Assembly: GCA_041228345.1 (NCBI GenBank) | Contig: CP166131.1 | Coordinates: 2,349,001 to 2,413,000 of the forward strand | Direction of reading: 5' to 3' | Length of the DNA: 64,000 bases | DNA from: Alphaproteobacteria bacterium LSUCC0396 | GTDB taxonomy: Bacteria > Pseudomonadota > Alphaproteobacteria > Puniceispirillales > Puniceispirillaceae | Part shown: one piece after another, positions 15,415 to 24,720 of the stretch | How the letters are laid out: every line of letters starts with the position of its first letter | Numbering within the stretch: the stretch's first letter is position 1 | Made by a program: the position numbers and the translations under genes | The notes under the pieces: generated by a model | Told to the model about the DNA's origin: nothing | The model's database searches: none | What the model saw: the letters and a program-made list of their open reading frames with translations, nothing else

Positions 15415-16812
15415 ATGTCTAGAATTTGCCTAATTATAGACAATCCGCTGCGTGACCTCGACGGCTTATGTCTTATTTCCTGGTACCTTGCTCAAGCAGG
15501 GGTAGAGGTCTTTCTGGTACCGATGTACGCTCAGGGTTTTGATGTCCCTTCGCTACAACCCGATGTGGTTCTGGCGAACTATGCACGGGTCAATAACTTG
15601 GAGCTTCTTAAGCTATACCAGCGCCAGGGGATTCGTGTTGCTATATTGGATACAGAGGGAGTTGGAGAGTGGTGGCCTAACCATGCCCAGCTTCTTCGCC
15701 AGCAAAACGTAAAGTCGTTTGTGGATCAATACTACTGCTGGGGGAGAGAGCAAGCAAAAGAGTTGCTAGAGGCTCGAAGTTTTGCTCCTGGACAAGTCAC
15801 AGTGACGGGCTGTCCCCGTTATGACTTTATTGCCAATCAATGGCGGCCCGCACTACCCGCCAACGACGTTAAACCCGGCTATATTCTTATCAACACCAAT
15901 TTTCCAGTTGTGAATCCTCAGTTTTCTGAAGATGCGAGCACTGAAGTTCGAGGTTGGGTAGATGTTGGTTGGGGTTCTCAAAGTCGGGCGGAGGAGTTTG
16001 TCCGAGCTTCTGAACTGCTTTTTGAAGATGTTAGACAAAACGTTACTGCCATAGTGAAGGCACTACCCGAAGAAACCTTTGTTCTTCGTCCCCATCCGTT
16101 CGAAAGTATGTCCCCTTACGAAAAGATGGCAGAGTCTCTGCCAAATTTACTCCTGCGCAAAGAAGGGACGTCATTGCAGTGGATTAACCAGGCTGCTGCG
16201 TTATTGCATGTGAACTGTTTTACAGGTGTAGAAGCGGGGCTGATGCATATAGAAACGCTGGGATTCGAGTGGCTCAACCGCAAAGAAATTCGTGATCATA
16301 GCAGTGAGCCTTTTAGGGTCAGCCGTAACGCTAGCAGTTTTGAAGAGATGGTCTATTGGCTGAAGCACCTGGCCAATGAGCGGAACTCATTGCCTCCGTT
16401 ACCAAGTCGCGATGACGCGCTTCGCAGACTGGTTAACGCCAACTATCGTGCTGTGGATGGTCATTCCGCCAAACTGGTAGCAGACTCTCTGATAAGGTTA
16501 GCGGAAAAGGGGCCGCAAGCCGCTGCTGTAAATGTTCCAACATTGGCCGCGCGGCAACGAATGGTACATATGGCACGGCGATGGTTGGGCTATCGTGGAG
16601 CAAGCCTCATTAAAAATCTGACCACGCCTGCAAAACTCCAACGGGCGCGTAATGAGAAAATTCCTTCCCTCGAAGCCGTTGCTGAGGTTTTGGAGCGAAT
16701 TCAGTCGGCGAGCGCAATAATACAAAGGCCTCGGATTAGAAACACATTGCGATCGGATTATGTCAATCCATTTCAGTCGAGCTTTAAATCCCTGCGTATT
16801 TCATCCTCATGA
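15415..16812 (+). CDS. Surface carbohydrate biosynthesis protein, GT-B-like
   Basis: 465 residues from ATG 15415 (MSRICLIIDN); the frame is open to 15376. It matches the surface carbohydrate biosynthesis family whose N-terminus reads CLIIDNPLRDLDGL and VLANYARVNNLELL. The C-terminal half has a GT-B look: FVLRPHPFES near residue 225 and HVNCFTGVEAGLMHIETLG near 265. The reaction is unknown. The position after CMP-sugar genes and the RPHP...GVEA pattern shared with KpsC-type Kdo transferases suggest sugar transfer, possibly of a nonulosonic acid. The stop overlaps the next start (ATGA). Confidence 0.7.
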   Translation: MSRICLIIDNPLRDLDGLCLISWYLAQAGVEVFLVPMYAQGFDVPSLQPDVVLANYARVNNLELLKLYQRQGIRVAILDTEGVGEWWPNHAQLLRQQNVKSFVDQYYCWGREQAKELLEARSFAPGQVTVTGCPRYDFIANQWRPALPANDVKPGYILINTNFPVVNPQFSEDASTEVRGWVDVGWGSQSRAEEFVRASELLFEDVRQNVTAIVKALPEETFVLRPHPFESMSPYEKMAESLPNLLLRKEGTSLQWINQAAALLHVNCFTGVEAGLMHIETLGFEWLNRKEIRDHSSEPFRVSRNASSFEEMVYWLKHLANERNSLPPLPSRDDALRRLVNANYRAVDGHSAKLVADSLIRLAEKGPQAAAVNVPTLAARQRMVHMARRWLGYRGASLIKNLTTPAKLQRARNEKIPSLEAVAEVLERIQSASAIIQRPRIRNTLRSDYVNPFQSSFKSLRISSS

Positions 16813-18386
16813 AACTCTTTTTAATATCGAAAACTATAGTGCGTCGGTTCATAGCGTCAGCCAATGCGAGGCATTATATGGCGGCCAATCTATCCACTTT
16901 TCGGCGTCCAAGGACGAAGACTAAAAGCCATGTGCTGATCAATCAGGTGAACTCTTATCCACCAATTGAGTTGTATGCTCAAGCTGGCAACTTTCTGGCT
17001 AAAAGTAAAAATGCCTCAATTAGCCACTACCGCTTTGAATCGGAACGCCTAGATCGGTTAGCTGTCCCCAATTTGGTACTTGAACGGATTTTTTGTTCTT
17101 TCGGCTCGCGTCTGGGTTTGAGTTGGAGCTGGTGGCGGCAAGACGGTCCGACGTTGATCTGGAATGCGGTATGTAGTTTCAGAGCGCTGCAGTGCAAAAA
17201 AGATGTGCTTGAGGTCGAAATAGAGGGTATACCGGTTGGGACCTTGATTTACGATACTTATCTGCGCCGCTGCCGGCGGGAGACTATCCAGATTCGAAGT
17301 TGGGGCCTGCTATGGATCATGATCCAAGCTCATTTCATTACTCGACGCACGCAACAGTATTTTAACCGTCATCAGGTGGTCTCGGTCATCCCTGGTGATG
17401 TTGCCTATATCTACTCCGGCATTGTGGCTCGCGTGGCGATCCTGAAGGGCATTCCCACCTACTCAGTTGTGGAAACTCCTTGTCGTCTGCAGCCCATGGA
17501 TTCGAGCTTTTACAGACGGGTTCCCTACTGGCTCTACCGTGAACAGTTTGCACTGCTTCCTCGTGAAATACAACTCAGGGGCAAACAGCAGGCCACCGAA
17601 CGGATTAATGCACGCCTAAATGGTAAAATCGACGAAGGCTTGATTTATATGCGCCAATCGGCTTATGCTAAGCGAGCAAGCGCAGAAAGAGCACTGATGA
17701 GCACCCACAAAACGAAGGTGCTTGTATTGCTTCATGACTTTTTTGACAGCCCCCACATCTATCGTCATATGCTGTTTGTAGATTTCTGGGAATGGATTTG
17801 CTTTACACTCGATAGCGCTTCCCAAACCACATACGAATGGTACGTGAAGGCTCACCCCAACGGACTGCCAGGCAACGACTGCATACTTGAACGCCTGAAA
17901 GCTCGATTTCCCAAGATTCACTTTCTCGACTCAAAGACTTCCAACCGACAACTTGTTGATGAAGGCATCACCGCCGTCTTCAGTGTTTATGGATCCGCTG
18001 GACACGAATTCCCCTACTTGGGGGTCCCCGTAGTTATGGCCGGCGACAATCCGCATGTGGCCTTCAACTTCACCCTTACGCCCCAAACCATTGATGAATA
18101 CGAGCGTCTTATAAAGAATGCTGGCGAACTGCGCTGCAATACAGACCTAGATCAACTACTTGAGTTCTACTATATGCATTACTGCCATTACAAGTCGGAA
18201 TTGCCACTCGACCCAGTCTACCCACCATCAAATTTCTGCCAAATTAATGGTTTAGATAGTCTTTCAAGTAAGGAGCAGCGCAACTTTTATCATAAGGCCG
18301 ATATCACACTTCCCTATTTGCTTCAGCAGCGAAGCCCTGAGCAACAGCAAAAACTTCAAAAGTACTTCCGTGAGGTTTTTTGGTGA
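16809..18386 (+). CDS. Putative capsule-type glycosyltransferase, KpsC-like C-terminal half
   Basis: 525 residues, no confidently named family. The N-terminal third is basic. The C-terminal half shows YVKAHPNGLPGND (about residue 345) and AVFSVYGSAGHEFPYLGVPVVMAG (about 395-415, read in part), the donor-binding pattern of KpsC/KpsS and other Capsule_synth proteins. No signal peptide is evident. Tightly coupled to both neighbours by 4-base overlaps (ATGA and GTGA). It is probably a cytosolic glycosyltransferase of the same surface glycan; donor and acceptor are unknown. Confidence 0.55.
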   Translation: MKLFLISKTIVRRFIASANARHYMAANLSTFRRPRTKTKSHVLINQVNSYPPIELYAQAGNFLAKSKNASISHYRFESERLDRLAVPNLVLERIFCSFGSRLGLSWSWWRQDGPTLIWNAVCSFRALQCKKDVLEVEIEGIPVGTLIYDTYLRRCRRETIQIRSWGLLWIMIQAHFITRRTQQYFNRHQVVSVIPGDVAYIYSGIVARVAILKGIPTYSVVETPCRLQPMDSSFYRRVPYWLYREQFALLPREIQLRGKQQATERINARLNGKIDEGLIYMRQSAYAKRASAERALMSTHKTKVLVLLHDFFDSPHIYRHMLFVDFWEWICFTLDSASQTTYEWYVKAHPNGLPGNDCILERLKARFPKIHFLDSKTSNRQLVDEGITAVFSVYGSAGHEFPYLGVPVVMAGDNPHVAFNFTLTPQTIDEYERLIKNAGELRCNTDLDQLLEFYYMHYCHYKSELPLDPVYPPSNFCQINGLDSLSSKEQRNFYHKADITLPYLLQQRSPEQQQKLQKYFREVFW

Positions 18387-19819
18387 GTCAGCCTCGTATG
18401 CATCGTCAGATTATTCTGTCTTACCTGCCACGATTTATAAATTTATTAGTGGTGCCTGTTCAGATGGCTCTGCTTACCAAAAACCTTTCTGTAGAAAGCT
18501 ACGGTATTTGGAATATGCTGCTCTCCAGTGGTTTTGCCGCATCCATGATTTTTTCGCTAGGATTACAGAAAGTCCTCAGCATCAAAGTGCCAGGCCGCAG
18601 CTTATACATCCAGCTCAGTTTTTTCAAAGCAGTACTTGTGGCGGAGTCGCTAGCTTATATCGCCCTCTCCATCCTCTTTCTCGCCCTCTGTCTGCCCTGG
18701 GTGGTACCGGCTTTAAATATTGAGGGGTACGATGGTGCTGTGGTAGCAATTCTCTTAGCATTTTTGGTCAACCTTATTTATAACGAGTTTGGCCGTCTAT
18801 TCAATTACCAAAAGCGAATCGAGATTCGGTTGTTGATTGGATGCTTCGAAAAGATACTGGAACTTGGACTAATCTACGCAGCTATCTCGTGGATCGGCAA
18901 AGCAGACCTCAACCAGTTATCACTCGTTTATATAGTTCTTTACCTGATATTGCTATTAGCCAACATCTTCTTTTTCAGAGGCTTTAAAGTTTTCTTTAAA
19001 GTTAGGTTGCGATTTCCTGTTATAAAAAGCGCCTTAATGTTTGGTGCACCGCTGATACTCTCTGATGTTGCTTGGAAACTCATTCAAAATTTTGATTTTT
19101 ATATGTTGTCAGCTTTTGACCGGCAGACAGAACTTGGGCTCTATGCTTTTATGTCTCGGCTTATCAACTACATCTATCTGGCCGCCGCCCCAATAATCTG
19201 GGTTGTCTATCCTTATCTGGTAGAATCTTTTCATAAAGAGGGTAACCAGATCGGAGGGCAAGCCCGTTACCTGCTGAGCGCCCAGCTAAAATACAGCACA
19301 CTTTTTTTGCTAGCCGCAATGGGTGGTGTCTTAATTAATCTTGAATGGTTGGTCGACCTGTTGGCTAATGAGGCTTACAGCCAGAATGTAACCGCTTATC
19401 TGATGTTTGCCCCTTACCCCGTGCTAGTCACTCTTATTTTTCTGGGTCAGCAAGTGCTGCTGTTAGATAAAAAAAACCGATATGTTTTCATCAGTTACGC
19501 TGTTGGCTTGTTAGTCAACATCGGTGGGAATCTTGTGCTGATTCCTGCGTTGGGTATCATAGGCGCAATTATCACTACACTGGTATCGTTGGTGATCATA
19601 TTGAGTATTCAGGCGCGCCACTTCTCACCACTACGCTACCTGTCTGGCGCATTAGCGGCTATGATGATTATCCAGGTAGTTGTGATCGGTACGTTAGTGC
19701 ACGCCTCGCTGTCTTGGCCGGTCGAGAACCTCCTATTCGCAACTGAACTGGCGGTTACCGCTTTCTTGTTTCGCCTGGTTGATTTTCGCGCAATTAGCCT
19801 GTTACTAATCCGAACCTAA
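18383..19819 (+). CDS. wzx: Oligosaccharide flippase (Wzx-like, MATE/MOP superfamily)
   Basis: 478 residues from GTG 18383, which overlaps the previous stop as GTGA; TTG 18380 and ATG 18398 are alternatives. The sequence is hydrophobic throughout, with about 12 or more membrane helices. The start ILSYLPRFINLLVVPVQMALL and LSVESYGIWNML is typical of polysaccharide flippases, which turn lipid-linked repeat units across the inner membrane. It fits with the Wzy-like polymerase at 21255 to give a Wzx/Wzy pathway. The gene symbol is by function, as sequence conservation within Wzx is low. Confidence 0.85.
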   Translation: MSQPRMHRQIILSYLPRFINLLVVPVQMALLTKNLSVESYGIWNMLLSSGFAASMIFSLGLQKVLSIKVPGRSLYIQLSFFKAVLVAESLAYIALSILFLALCLPWVVPALNIEGYDGAVVAILLAFLVNLIYNEFGRLFNYQKRIEIRLLIGCFEKILELGLIYAAISWIGKADLNQLSLVYIVLYLILLLANIFFFRGFKVFFKVRLRFPVIKSALMFGAPLILSDVAWKLIQNFDFYMLSAFDRQTELGLYAFMSRLINYIYLAAAPIIWVVYPYLVESFHKEGNQIGGQARYLLSAQLKYSTLFLLAAMGGVLINLEWLVDLLANEAYSQNVTAYLMFAPYPVLVTLIFLGQQVLLLDKKNRYVFISYAVGLLVNIGGNLVLIPALGIIGAIITTLVSLVIILSIQARHFSPLRYLSGALAAMMIIQVVVIGTLVHASLSWPVENLLFATELAVTAFLFRLVDFRAISLLLIRT

Positions 19820-19847
19820 AGTACTTCCTGTAATTAAAAGGTTTTTT

Positions 19848-21254
19848 ATGTCTCGTTCTTTCTCCACCTGGGTCATTACCACTCTAGCTATCTATCAAAC
19901 TCGCTTTTGGGCAGAAATCGGTCAACACCTGCAGGCGCAGGGTCAGCCGGTTGCCTTTCTATCGTTTGACGACCGCTCAACTGAATACCTTGCCGAGAAA
20001 AAGTTTAAGGTCTACTCGGTCAGTGCCAAGGACAGGCGGCAAGCCGAGTACATGATGCAGAGCGTGGAAGCGAGTCTGTCGTATTATGGGATAGATAATC
20101 TGAATTTCTGGCTGACTCATGAGCGCTTTGCTTTCGATCTTCGAGATAGCCAAGAAATGTCAAGGCGGCTGATGACTTACCTGGTTTTTGCAGATCGCTC
20201 ACTATCGGACCTGTCTGAAGATTGCCAGCCGGTAATGATCCAGGAGCTTGGTGGTTTTATAAGCGTTATCGCCAGTTTCTTTTCCGCACGTAAGCATGGT
20301 GTGGACAACTGGTTTGTTGAGCCTTCCTTTTTCCGTGGTCGCCAATTTTTTCTCAAAAACCGTTTCAGTGCTATAGAAATTCCCCAAATGCCCGTGAAAG
20401 CGGCCTGCAGTGAAGTCAAAGACTATCTAAGTGAGGCCAAGGCAAACAAAACAATCGTTATGCCACTTAAAGATAAGCACCACTACTCAGCAGCCGTGCA
20501 TAAAATTTTCAATTGGCACAACATCCGTCGACTGATTGAGAAAACCATCGATAAATACCTGCTAGGAAAGCATCAGGAGTTCGGCCACCTCGGCAGTCAT
20601 GTTTTCCGCCATGTGGGGATGCTCCTTAATAGCATCAAGCTTGCTGGAAGTTATACAGAAATATCAAAGCTAGAGCGCTTTGTTTACTACCCCCTGCATG
20701 TACCTGGCGATATGGCTTTAACCCTGCGTTCACCGCAGTTCCTGGATCAACTGGGCTTAATTGATTACCTGGTGCGCAACCTCCCCAACGGCTACAAGCT
20801 GGCAATTAAAGAACACCCAGCCATGACGGGTGCGGTGGATGCCAGCCGCTTGAAAAAGTTATTGAAGCGTTATGATCAGCTTGCCCTGATCAACCCTGCT
20901 AACAACAACTATGACATACTTTGTCAGTGTGACGCCGTCGTCTCTGTCAACTCTAAGTCTGGGGCCGAGGCAATCCTATTGGGCAAGCCGGTGTTAGCTC
21001 TTGGTGATTCGTTTTATAGAACATCATCGTTAGTGTTAGCAGTAGACAACCTGAGCGAACTGCCAACAATTCTTAAAACTTTGATACGCCAGCCAAAATC
21101 AAAGAATCGAGAACAGATTGAAATTTTCTTTGAACAGGTCTGGGGATCTTCATATCCTGGCGAATTGTATATAAATGAGCCAGGAAACTTAGCACTGTTT
21201 GCGCAATCAATGCAGCAAGCAATGATTAATGAAGGCAATAGGACAACGAGATAA
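19848..21254 (+). CDS. Capsule_synth family (KpsC/KpsS-like) glycosyltransferase
   Basis: 468 residues, with AAAAGG 9 bases before the ATG. The C-terminal half holds KLAIKEHPAMTG (about residue 317) and VVSVNSKSGAEAILLGKPVLALG (about 363, read in part), the best match in the island to the Capsule_synth pattern of KpsC/KpsS. Those enzymes transfer Kdo, itself a CMP-activated ulosonic acid, so a CMP-nonulosonate donor is a reasonable guess. The N-terminal half is unlike KpsS. The exact reaction is unknown. Confidence 0.68.
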   Translation: MSRSFSTWVITTLAIYQTRFWAEIGQHLQAQGQPVAFLSFDDRSTEYLAEKKFKVYSVSAKDRRQAEYMMQSVEASLSYYGIDNLNFWLTHERFAFDLRDSQEMSRRLMTYLVFADRSLSDLSEDCQPVMIQELGGFISVIASFFSARKHGVDNWFVEPSFFRGRQFFLKNRFSAIEIPQMPVKAACSEVKDYLSEAKANKTIVMPLKDKHHYSAAVHKIFNWHNIRRLIEKTIDKYLLGKHQEFGHLGSHVFRHVGMLLNSIKLAGSYTEISKLERFVYYPLHVPGDMALTLRSPQFLDQLGLIDYLVRNLPNGYKLAIKEHPAMTGAVDASRLKKLLKRYDQLALINPANNNYDILCQCDAVVSVNSKSGAEAILLGKPVLALGDSFYRTSSLVLAVDNLSELPTILKTLIRQPKSKNREQIEIFFEQVWGSSYPGELYINEPGNLALFAQSMQQAMINEGNRTTR

Positions 21255-22580
21255 ATGATACTGCCATCTGTCGCCTTATTGTTAATAGCAATTCTTTTTT
21301 TAAGAGTTCGTTTTGCATCGCTGCTAATTATATTCCTACTAGTAATCTTTGCATGGAGAACGGTTTCTGTGATCTATATTGATCTTAATGCACCGATTTT
21401 CTCAAGCCAACTTGATAAGTTTTTGATCAATCCTACTGGTGGAGAATTCTTTGGACTTGCAATGATCGCAACACTTCTGCCTTTCTTTTTTATAAAGCCC
21501 TTGAATATAAATTGTTACAGAACTGTAAAAATAAAGTTAATTGATAAGAATGCTGTTTTTCTGATCGCAATAGCATTTATAACTGCTTTATATGCTGATT
21601 TAGTATTCAAGGGAGTTTATCCAGTTTTTCAAGGTATGGAGCGCTATGAGTATAGAGATCAATTCGCCGGGCCTATGACTTTATTTTTATTCAAGTATGG
21701 TCAACTTATTATGGCATTATTGGGCGGGTGCCTCGTATGGCCGAGCTTAAAAGGGCGCGGGCTGGATTTGAAATTTATCGTACCAATCATTCTGATTTTT
21801 ATATACTTATTTATAATATCTGTTAGATTTTCTGGCTATTTTAGTTTTTTTAGTTTTCTTGTGTTGCCATTGGGTGCACTGCTACTTAGAAAGAGTAGGA
21901 AAAATCCTGGAGTAAGTCCTTATTTAGTCCCGAAAAAATTGATAGTATCTGGCATCGTCATTATCAGTATCTTATCGGGAATATCAATAATTAACTCTTA
22001 CACTAGCCGAGTTACAAAAAATATTGCCAAAATTGAAAACGTCAACGAAGTTATAAAAGATAGATTAATTGAACGCTTTTTCGTGCAGCAAGGGGAAATG
22101 TGGGGTGAAACATTTAATCGGTTATTTTTAGGCAATGTGGATTCCAGAGAAGAAGCCTTGTATTTCATGTTTGTTGAGCCTGGCCTTGGCGGTGGAGATA
22201 CTGGTATACGCTATCTCATGCGAGCATCACTAGGAGCTCACCTAGAACAAAGCCTGTACGAAGATGGCGTTCAGTATGCCGGAGGTTATCCCGAAAGTAT
22301 ATTTGAAATGTCAGGCGCCATATTGGCATATCCCATTATTATCATTTTGAACGTTTTTTTTGCTTTATTCATGATCTTTGGCGCAAAGAACTTTAATAAG
22401 GGCCGTGCCTATACGGCTTTTTTTTCGGTATATGTATATTTTGCTATGAGCGCAATGTATACGAGTGGAACATTTACATTTCTTGTGGCATGGACGTTTT
22501 GGGTTAAGGTCGCGCTACTCGCACTCTGTTATTCTATCGAGTCGGGAAAATTGAGACTTCCACAAGGAGTTCCAAATTGA
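21255..22580 (+). CDS. Wzy-like polysaccharide repeat-unit polymerase
   Basis: 441 residues, starting directly after the previous stop. About 10 membrane helices with a large loop (residues 255-340) rich in charged residues, including ERFFVQQGEMWGETFNRLF and GGYPESIFEMSG. The topology is that of O-antigen/capsule polymerases. Low sequence conservation prevents assignment of a linkage. It is A+T-richer than its neighbours, which is common for wzy genes. The single wzy candidate in the island, it pairs with the flippase at 18383. Confidence 0.72.
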   Translation: MILPSVALLLIAILFLRVRFASLLIIFLLVIFAWRTVSVIYIDLNAPIFSSQLDKFLINPTGGEFFGLAMIATLLPFFFIKPLNINCYRTVKIKLIDKNAVFLIAIAFITALYADLVFKGVYPVFQGMERYEYRDQFAGPMTLFLFKYGQLIMALLGGCLVWPSLKGRGLDLKFIVPIILIFIYLFIISVRFSGYFSFFSFLVLPLGALLLRKSRKNPGVSPYLVPKKLIVSGIVIISILSGISIINSYTSRVTKNIAKIENVNEVIKDRLIERFFVQQGEMWGETFNRLFLGNVDSREEALYFMFVEPGLGGGDTGIRYLMRASLGAHLEQSLYEDGVQYAGGYPESIFEMSGAILAYPIIIILNVFFALFMIFGAKNFNKGRAYTAFFSVYVYFAMSAMYTSGTFTFLVAWTFWVKVALLALCYSIESGKLRLPQGVPN

Positions 22581-23374
22581 CGGGATATTTGAGTGAATCA
22601 GCTGATTGTAATATTAAAAATTGTTTGGATTTAATTTCGATAATAACTCCAGCATGGAACTCAGCATCAACAATAACGGAATGCATTTCATCAGTGCGCC
22701 AACAGACCCATCTCAACTGGGAAATGCTTGTTGTGGATGACTGCTCATCGGATAACACCTGTGAGGTTGTGCAAGGGTTGAGCTCTCAGGATGATCGTAT
22801 CCTCCTGATTCGACAACCTGAGAACGGTGGTCCGGCGCGTGCTCGTAATGCCGCTTTGCGCCATGCGCGGGGCCGATGGATAGCATTTTTAGATAGTGAC
22901 GACCTCTGGTTGCCGACAAAGCTGGAAACCCAGTTGGTGTTTCATAAAGCCCAAGGGGCTCATATCTCCTTTACTGAATACCGCCGTATCTCTGTGGACA
23001 GTCGGAGAACTGGACAGCTGATTCAAGTGCCACCGCGACTCACCTATTTTGACTTGCTGAACAATACCGCGATAGCGACCTCGACTGTGCTGGTCGATAG
23101 GCAACTGACCGGTGAGTTTGAGATGAAACCGATATACTACGATGATTTTGGTTGTTGGCTGGAGCTACTGCGCTCAGGAGGATTTGCGGCTGGTCTCAAC
23201 CATGATCTGATGCGGTATCGGGTCATGGAGGGTTCGGTGTCAAGGAATAAGTGGAAATCAGCTATGGAAGTATGGAAAACCTATCGCAATGTGGAAGCGC
23301 TTACAATACCCCGCTCAGCTTGGCATTTCGGTCACTATTGCATTAATGCGATTAAAAAATATCGAAGGTTTTGA
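22577..23374 (+). CDS. GT2 family glycosyltransferase
   Basis: 265 residues from a TTG start at 22577 that overlaps the previous stop (TTGA). A GT-A fold of family 2: ISIITPAWNSASTITECISS at the N-terminus, LVVDDCSSDNT near 50 (first Asp motif), ENGGPARARNAALRHARGRW near 82 and the DxD-like FLDSDDLW near 107. It would add one sugar to the lipid-linked repeat from a nucleotide-sugar donor at the cytoplasmic face. No transmembrane helix is seen. The donor is unknown. Confidence 0.85.
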   Translation: MTGYLSESADCNIKNCLDLISIITPAWNSASTITECISSVRQQTHLNWEMLVVDDCSSDNTCEVVQGLSSQDDRILLIRQPENGGPARARNAALRHARGRWIAFLDSDDLWLPTKLETQLVFHKAQGAHISFTEYRRISVDSRRTGQLIQVPPRLTYFDLLNNTAIATSTVLVDRQLTGEFEMKPIYYDDFGCWLELLRSGGFAAGLNHDLMRYRVMEGSVSRNKWKSAMEVWKTYRNVEALTIPRSAWHFGHYCINAIKKYRRF

Positions 23375-23861
23375 CTGTCAACTTTCCAAAAATAAGATGC
23401 TTTATAAAAGGGGGGAATAGATTTATTAGTCGTGCCCTTAGCGGTTCATTAGCCAACCTAAGCCATAATATTGCTGCTAAAATTGGGATTCTCCGCAGTT
23501 TGTGCAAAAGAACAGAGGAATTCAATGGCGTCTGCAGCAAGATTTAATTTTGAAACATTTGAAACAAGGACGGCGGATTCTTTTGTTGATGGAAAAAGGT
23601 TTGAATTAGCTAAAATGAGGCTCGCTGATAGTTAAGGCTTTTCTGTGGCAACTGGAGATGTGGAAAAATTGGTGAGATTAATAATGAAATTGGTAAAGGG
23701 TCAGTTATGGAAAAAACTAATGAGTCAGTCTTCCTCAGCTGCATTTGAAAAGTGCTTTTCTTCAACATTGCCGCTCTCGGAATGGTCTCAATTGGCGGGG
23801 CGCCCGTGAGGTGTATTTGGGTAACTGGGAGTTTGAGCTTCCATAGTGGATCCAATTGATC
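23375..23861. other. Gap with decayed coding sequence
   Basis: 487 bases between the GT2 gene and the epimerase. It contains two short open frames in different frames (23525-23635 and 23636-23809) that read like pieces of a lost glycosyltransferase. I found no promoter or terminator. This breaks the otherwise compact operon and marks a rearrangement point. Confidence 0.5.
23636..23809 (+). pseudogene. Remnant of a GT4-type glycosyltransferase C-terminus
   Basis: The frame after a TAA at 23633-23635 reads GFSVATGDVEKLVRLIMKLV followed by AAFEKCFSSTLPLSEWSQL and stops at 23809. This follows the C-terminal pattern of family 4 glycosyltransferases (GxLVPxGDxEALAxAI, then a FS...Y segment). It has no start codon in a sensible place and no N-terminal domain. 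The piece just upstream, MASAARFNFETFETRTADSF at 23525, may belong to the same ruin. The assignment is by pattern only. Confidence 0.38.
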
Positions 23862-24716
23862 ATGCATTATGTGATTACAGGTCATAGTGGATTCATTGGG
23901 TCGGAAGTTATTCGCCTTTTGGATTTGGAAAAGACAAAATACTCTTTAATAACTAGGGAAGACAATCAGCCTAAACTGCCTTTTGTAGATCCAAATGAAG
24001 AGGTTGTTTTGATTCACCTTGCCGGATTAGCTCACAGGGAAGCGAATTATGATGAATTATATCAGGCTAACGTCAATTATCTTGAGAAAACTATCAATGA
24101 GGTTTTGAGTGGATGCAATTTAAAGAGGGTTATATTTCTGAGCTCTGTTGCTGTTTATGGTGTACATGAATCTGATAAAATCATGGATGAGAGTTGCCCT
24201 TTGTATTCTGATGAAGCCTATGGAAAGGTAAAAATTTTTGCGGAGAATAAAATTATAGAACTTTCACAAAGGTATAAGTTTGATTATGTGATTTTAAGGC
24301 CTCCCTTGGTTTACGGTCGAAATTCACCTGGAAATTTATCAAAACTAAAGAAATGGGGAGAAAGGCTCCATTTTTTGCCGTTTGGTCTTGCTAAATCCAA
24401 AAGAACAATGATTCATGTTTCCGATTTATCGAGGGCCATAATTGTGTCTGCAAGTTATCCTTTAACTATCAGTATGAAGTTTAATGTGTGCGAGGACAAA
24501 GGTATTTCTACAAAAAGCTTAATGAAAAGGCTTCAACTGAAAAATTACGTCAGCGTGCCCATACCAATAATAATAATGAAGCTCATACTTGAGATGTGTG
24601 GTAAGAAAAAATTGTATCAGCAGCTTTATGGACAAAGACTTTTTAGTAATAGGTTGATTGTTGATGAAACAGGATGGAAGCCAAAATTTACTGCAATAGA
24701 GAACCTAGAGATTTAA
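23862..24716 (+). CDS. NAD-dependent nucleotide-sugar epimerase (extended SDR)
   Basis: 284 residues from ATG 23862; a TTG two codons earlier is also in frame. Rossmann motif GHSGFIGSEV at residues 7-16, catalytic Ser in FLSSVAVYG (about 103) and YxxxK in EAYGKVKIF (about 125). LRPPLVYGRNSPGN near 150 and FNVCEDKGIST near 205 complete the fold. Such enzymes usually sit just before the initiating sugar transferase in O-antigen loci and make the 4-keto reduction or epimerisation of a UDP-HexNAc. Fairly A+T-rich. Confidence 0.8.
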   Translation: MHYVITGHSGFIGSEVIRLLDLEKTKYSLITREDNQPKLPFVDPNEEVVLIHLAGLAHREANYDELYQANVNYLEKTINEVLSGCNLKRVIFLSSVAVYGVHESDKIMDESCPLYSDEAYGKVKIFAENKIIELSQRYKFDYVILRPPLVYGRNSPGNLSKLKKWGERLHFLPFGLAKSKRTMIHVSDLSRAIIVSASYPLTISMKFNVCEDKGISTKSLMKRLQLKNYVSVPIPIIIMKLILEMCGKKKLYQQLYGQRLFSNRLIVDETGWKPKFTAIENLEI

Positions 24717-24720
24717 ACTT

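Noticed and set aside
18370-18723. 117-residue plus-strand open frame overlapping the flippase gene
   Set aside because: It is in another frame of the flippase coding sequence, with low-complexity Ser/Arg/Pro composition and no family pattern.
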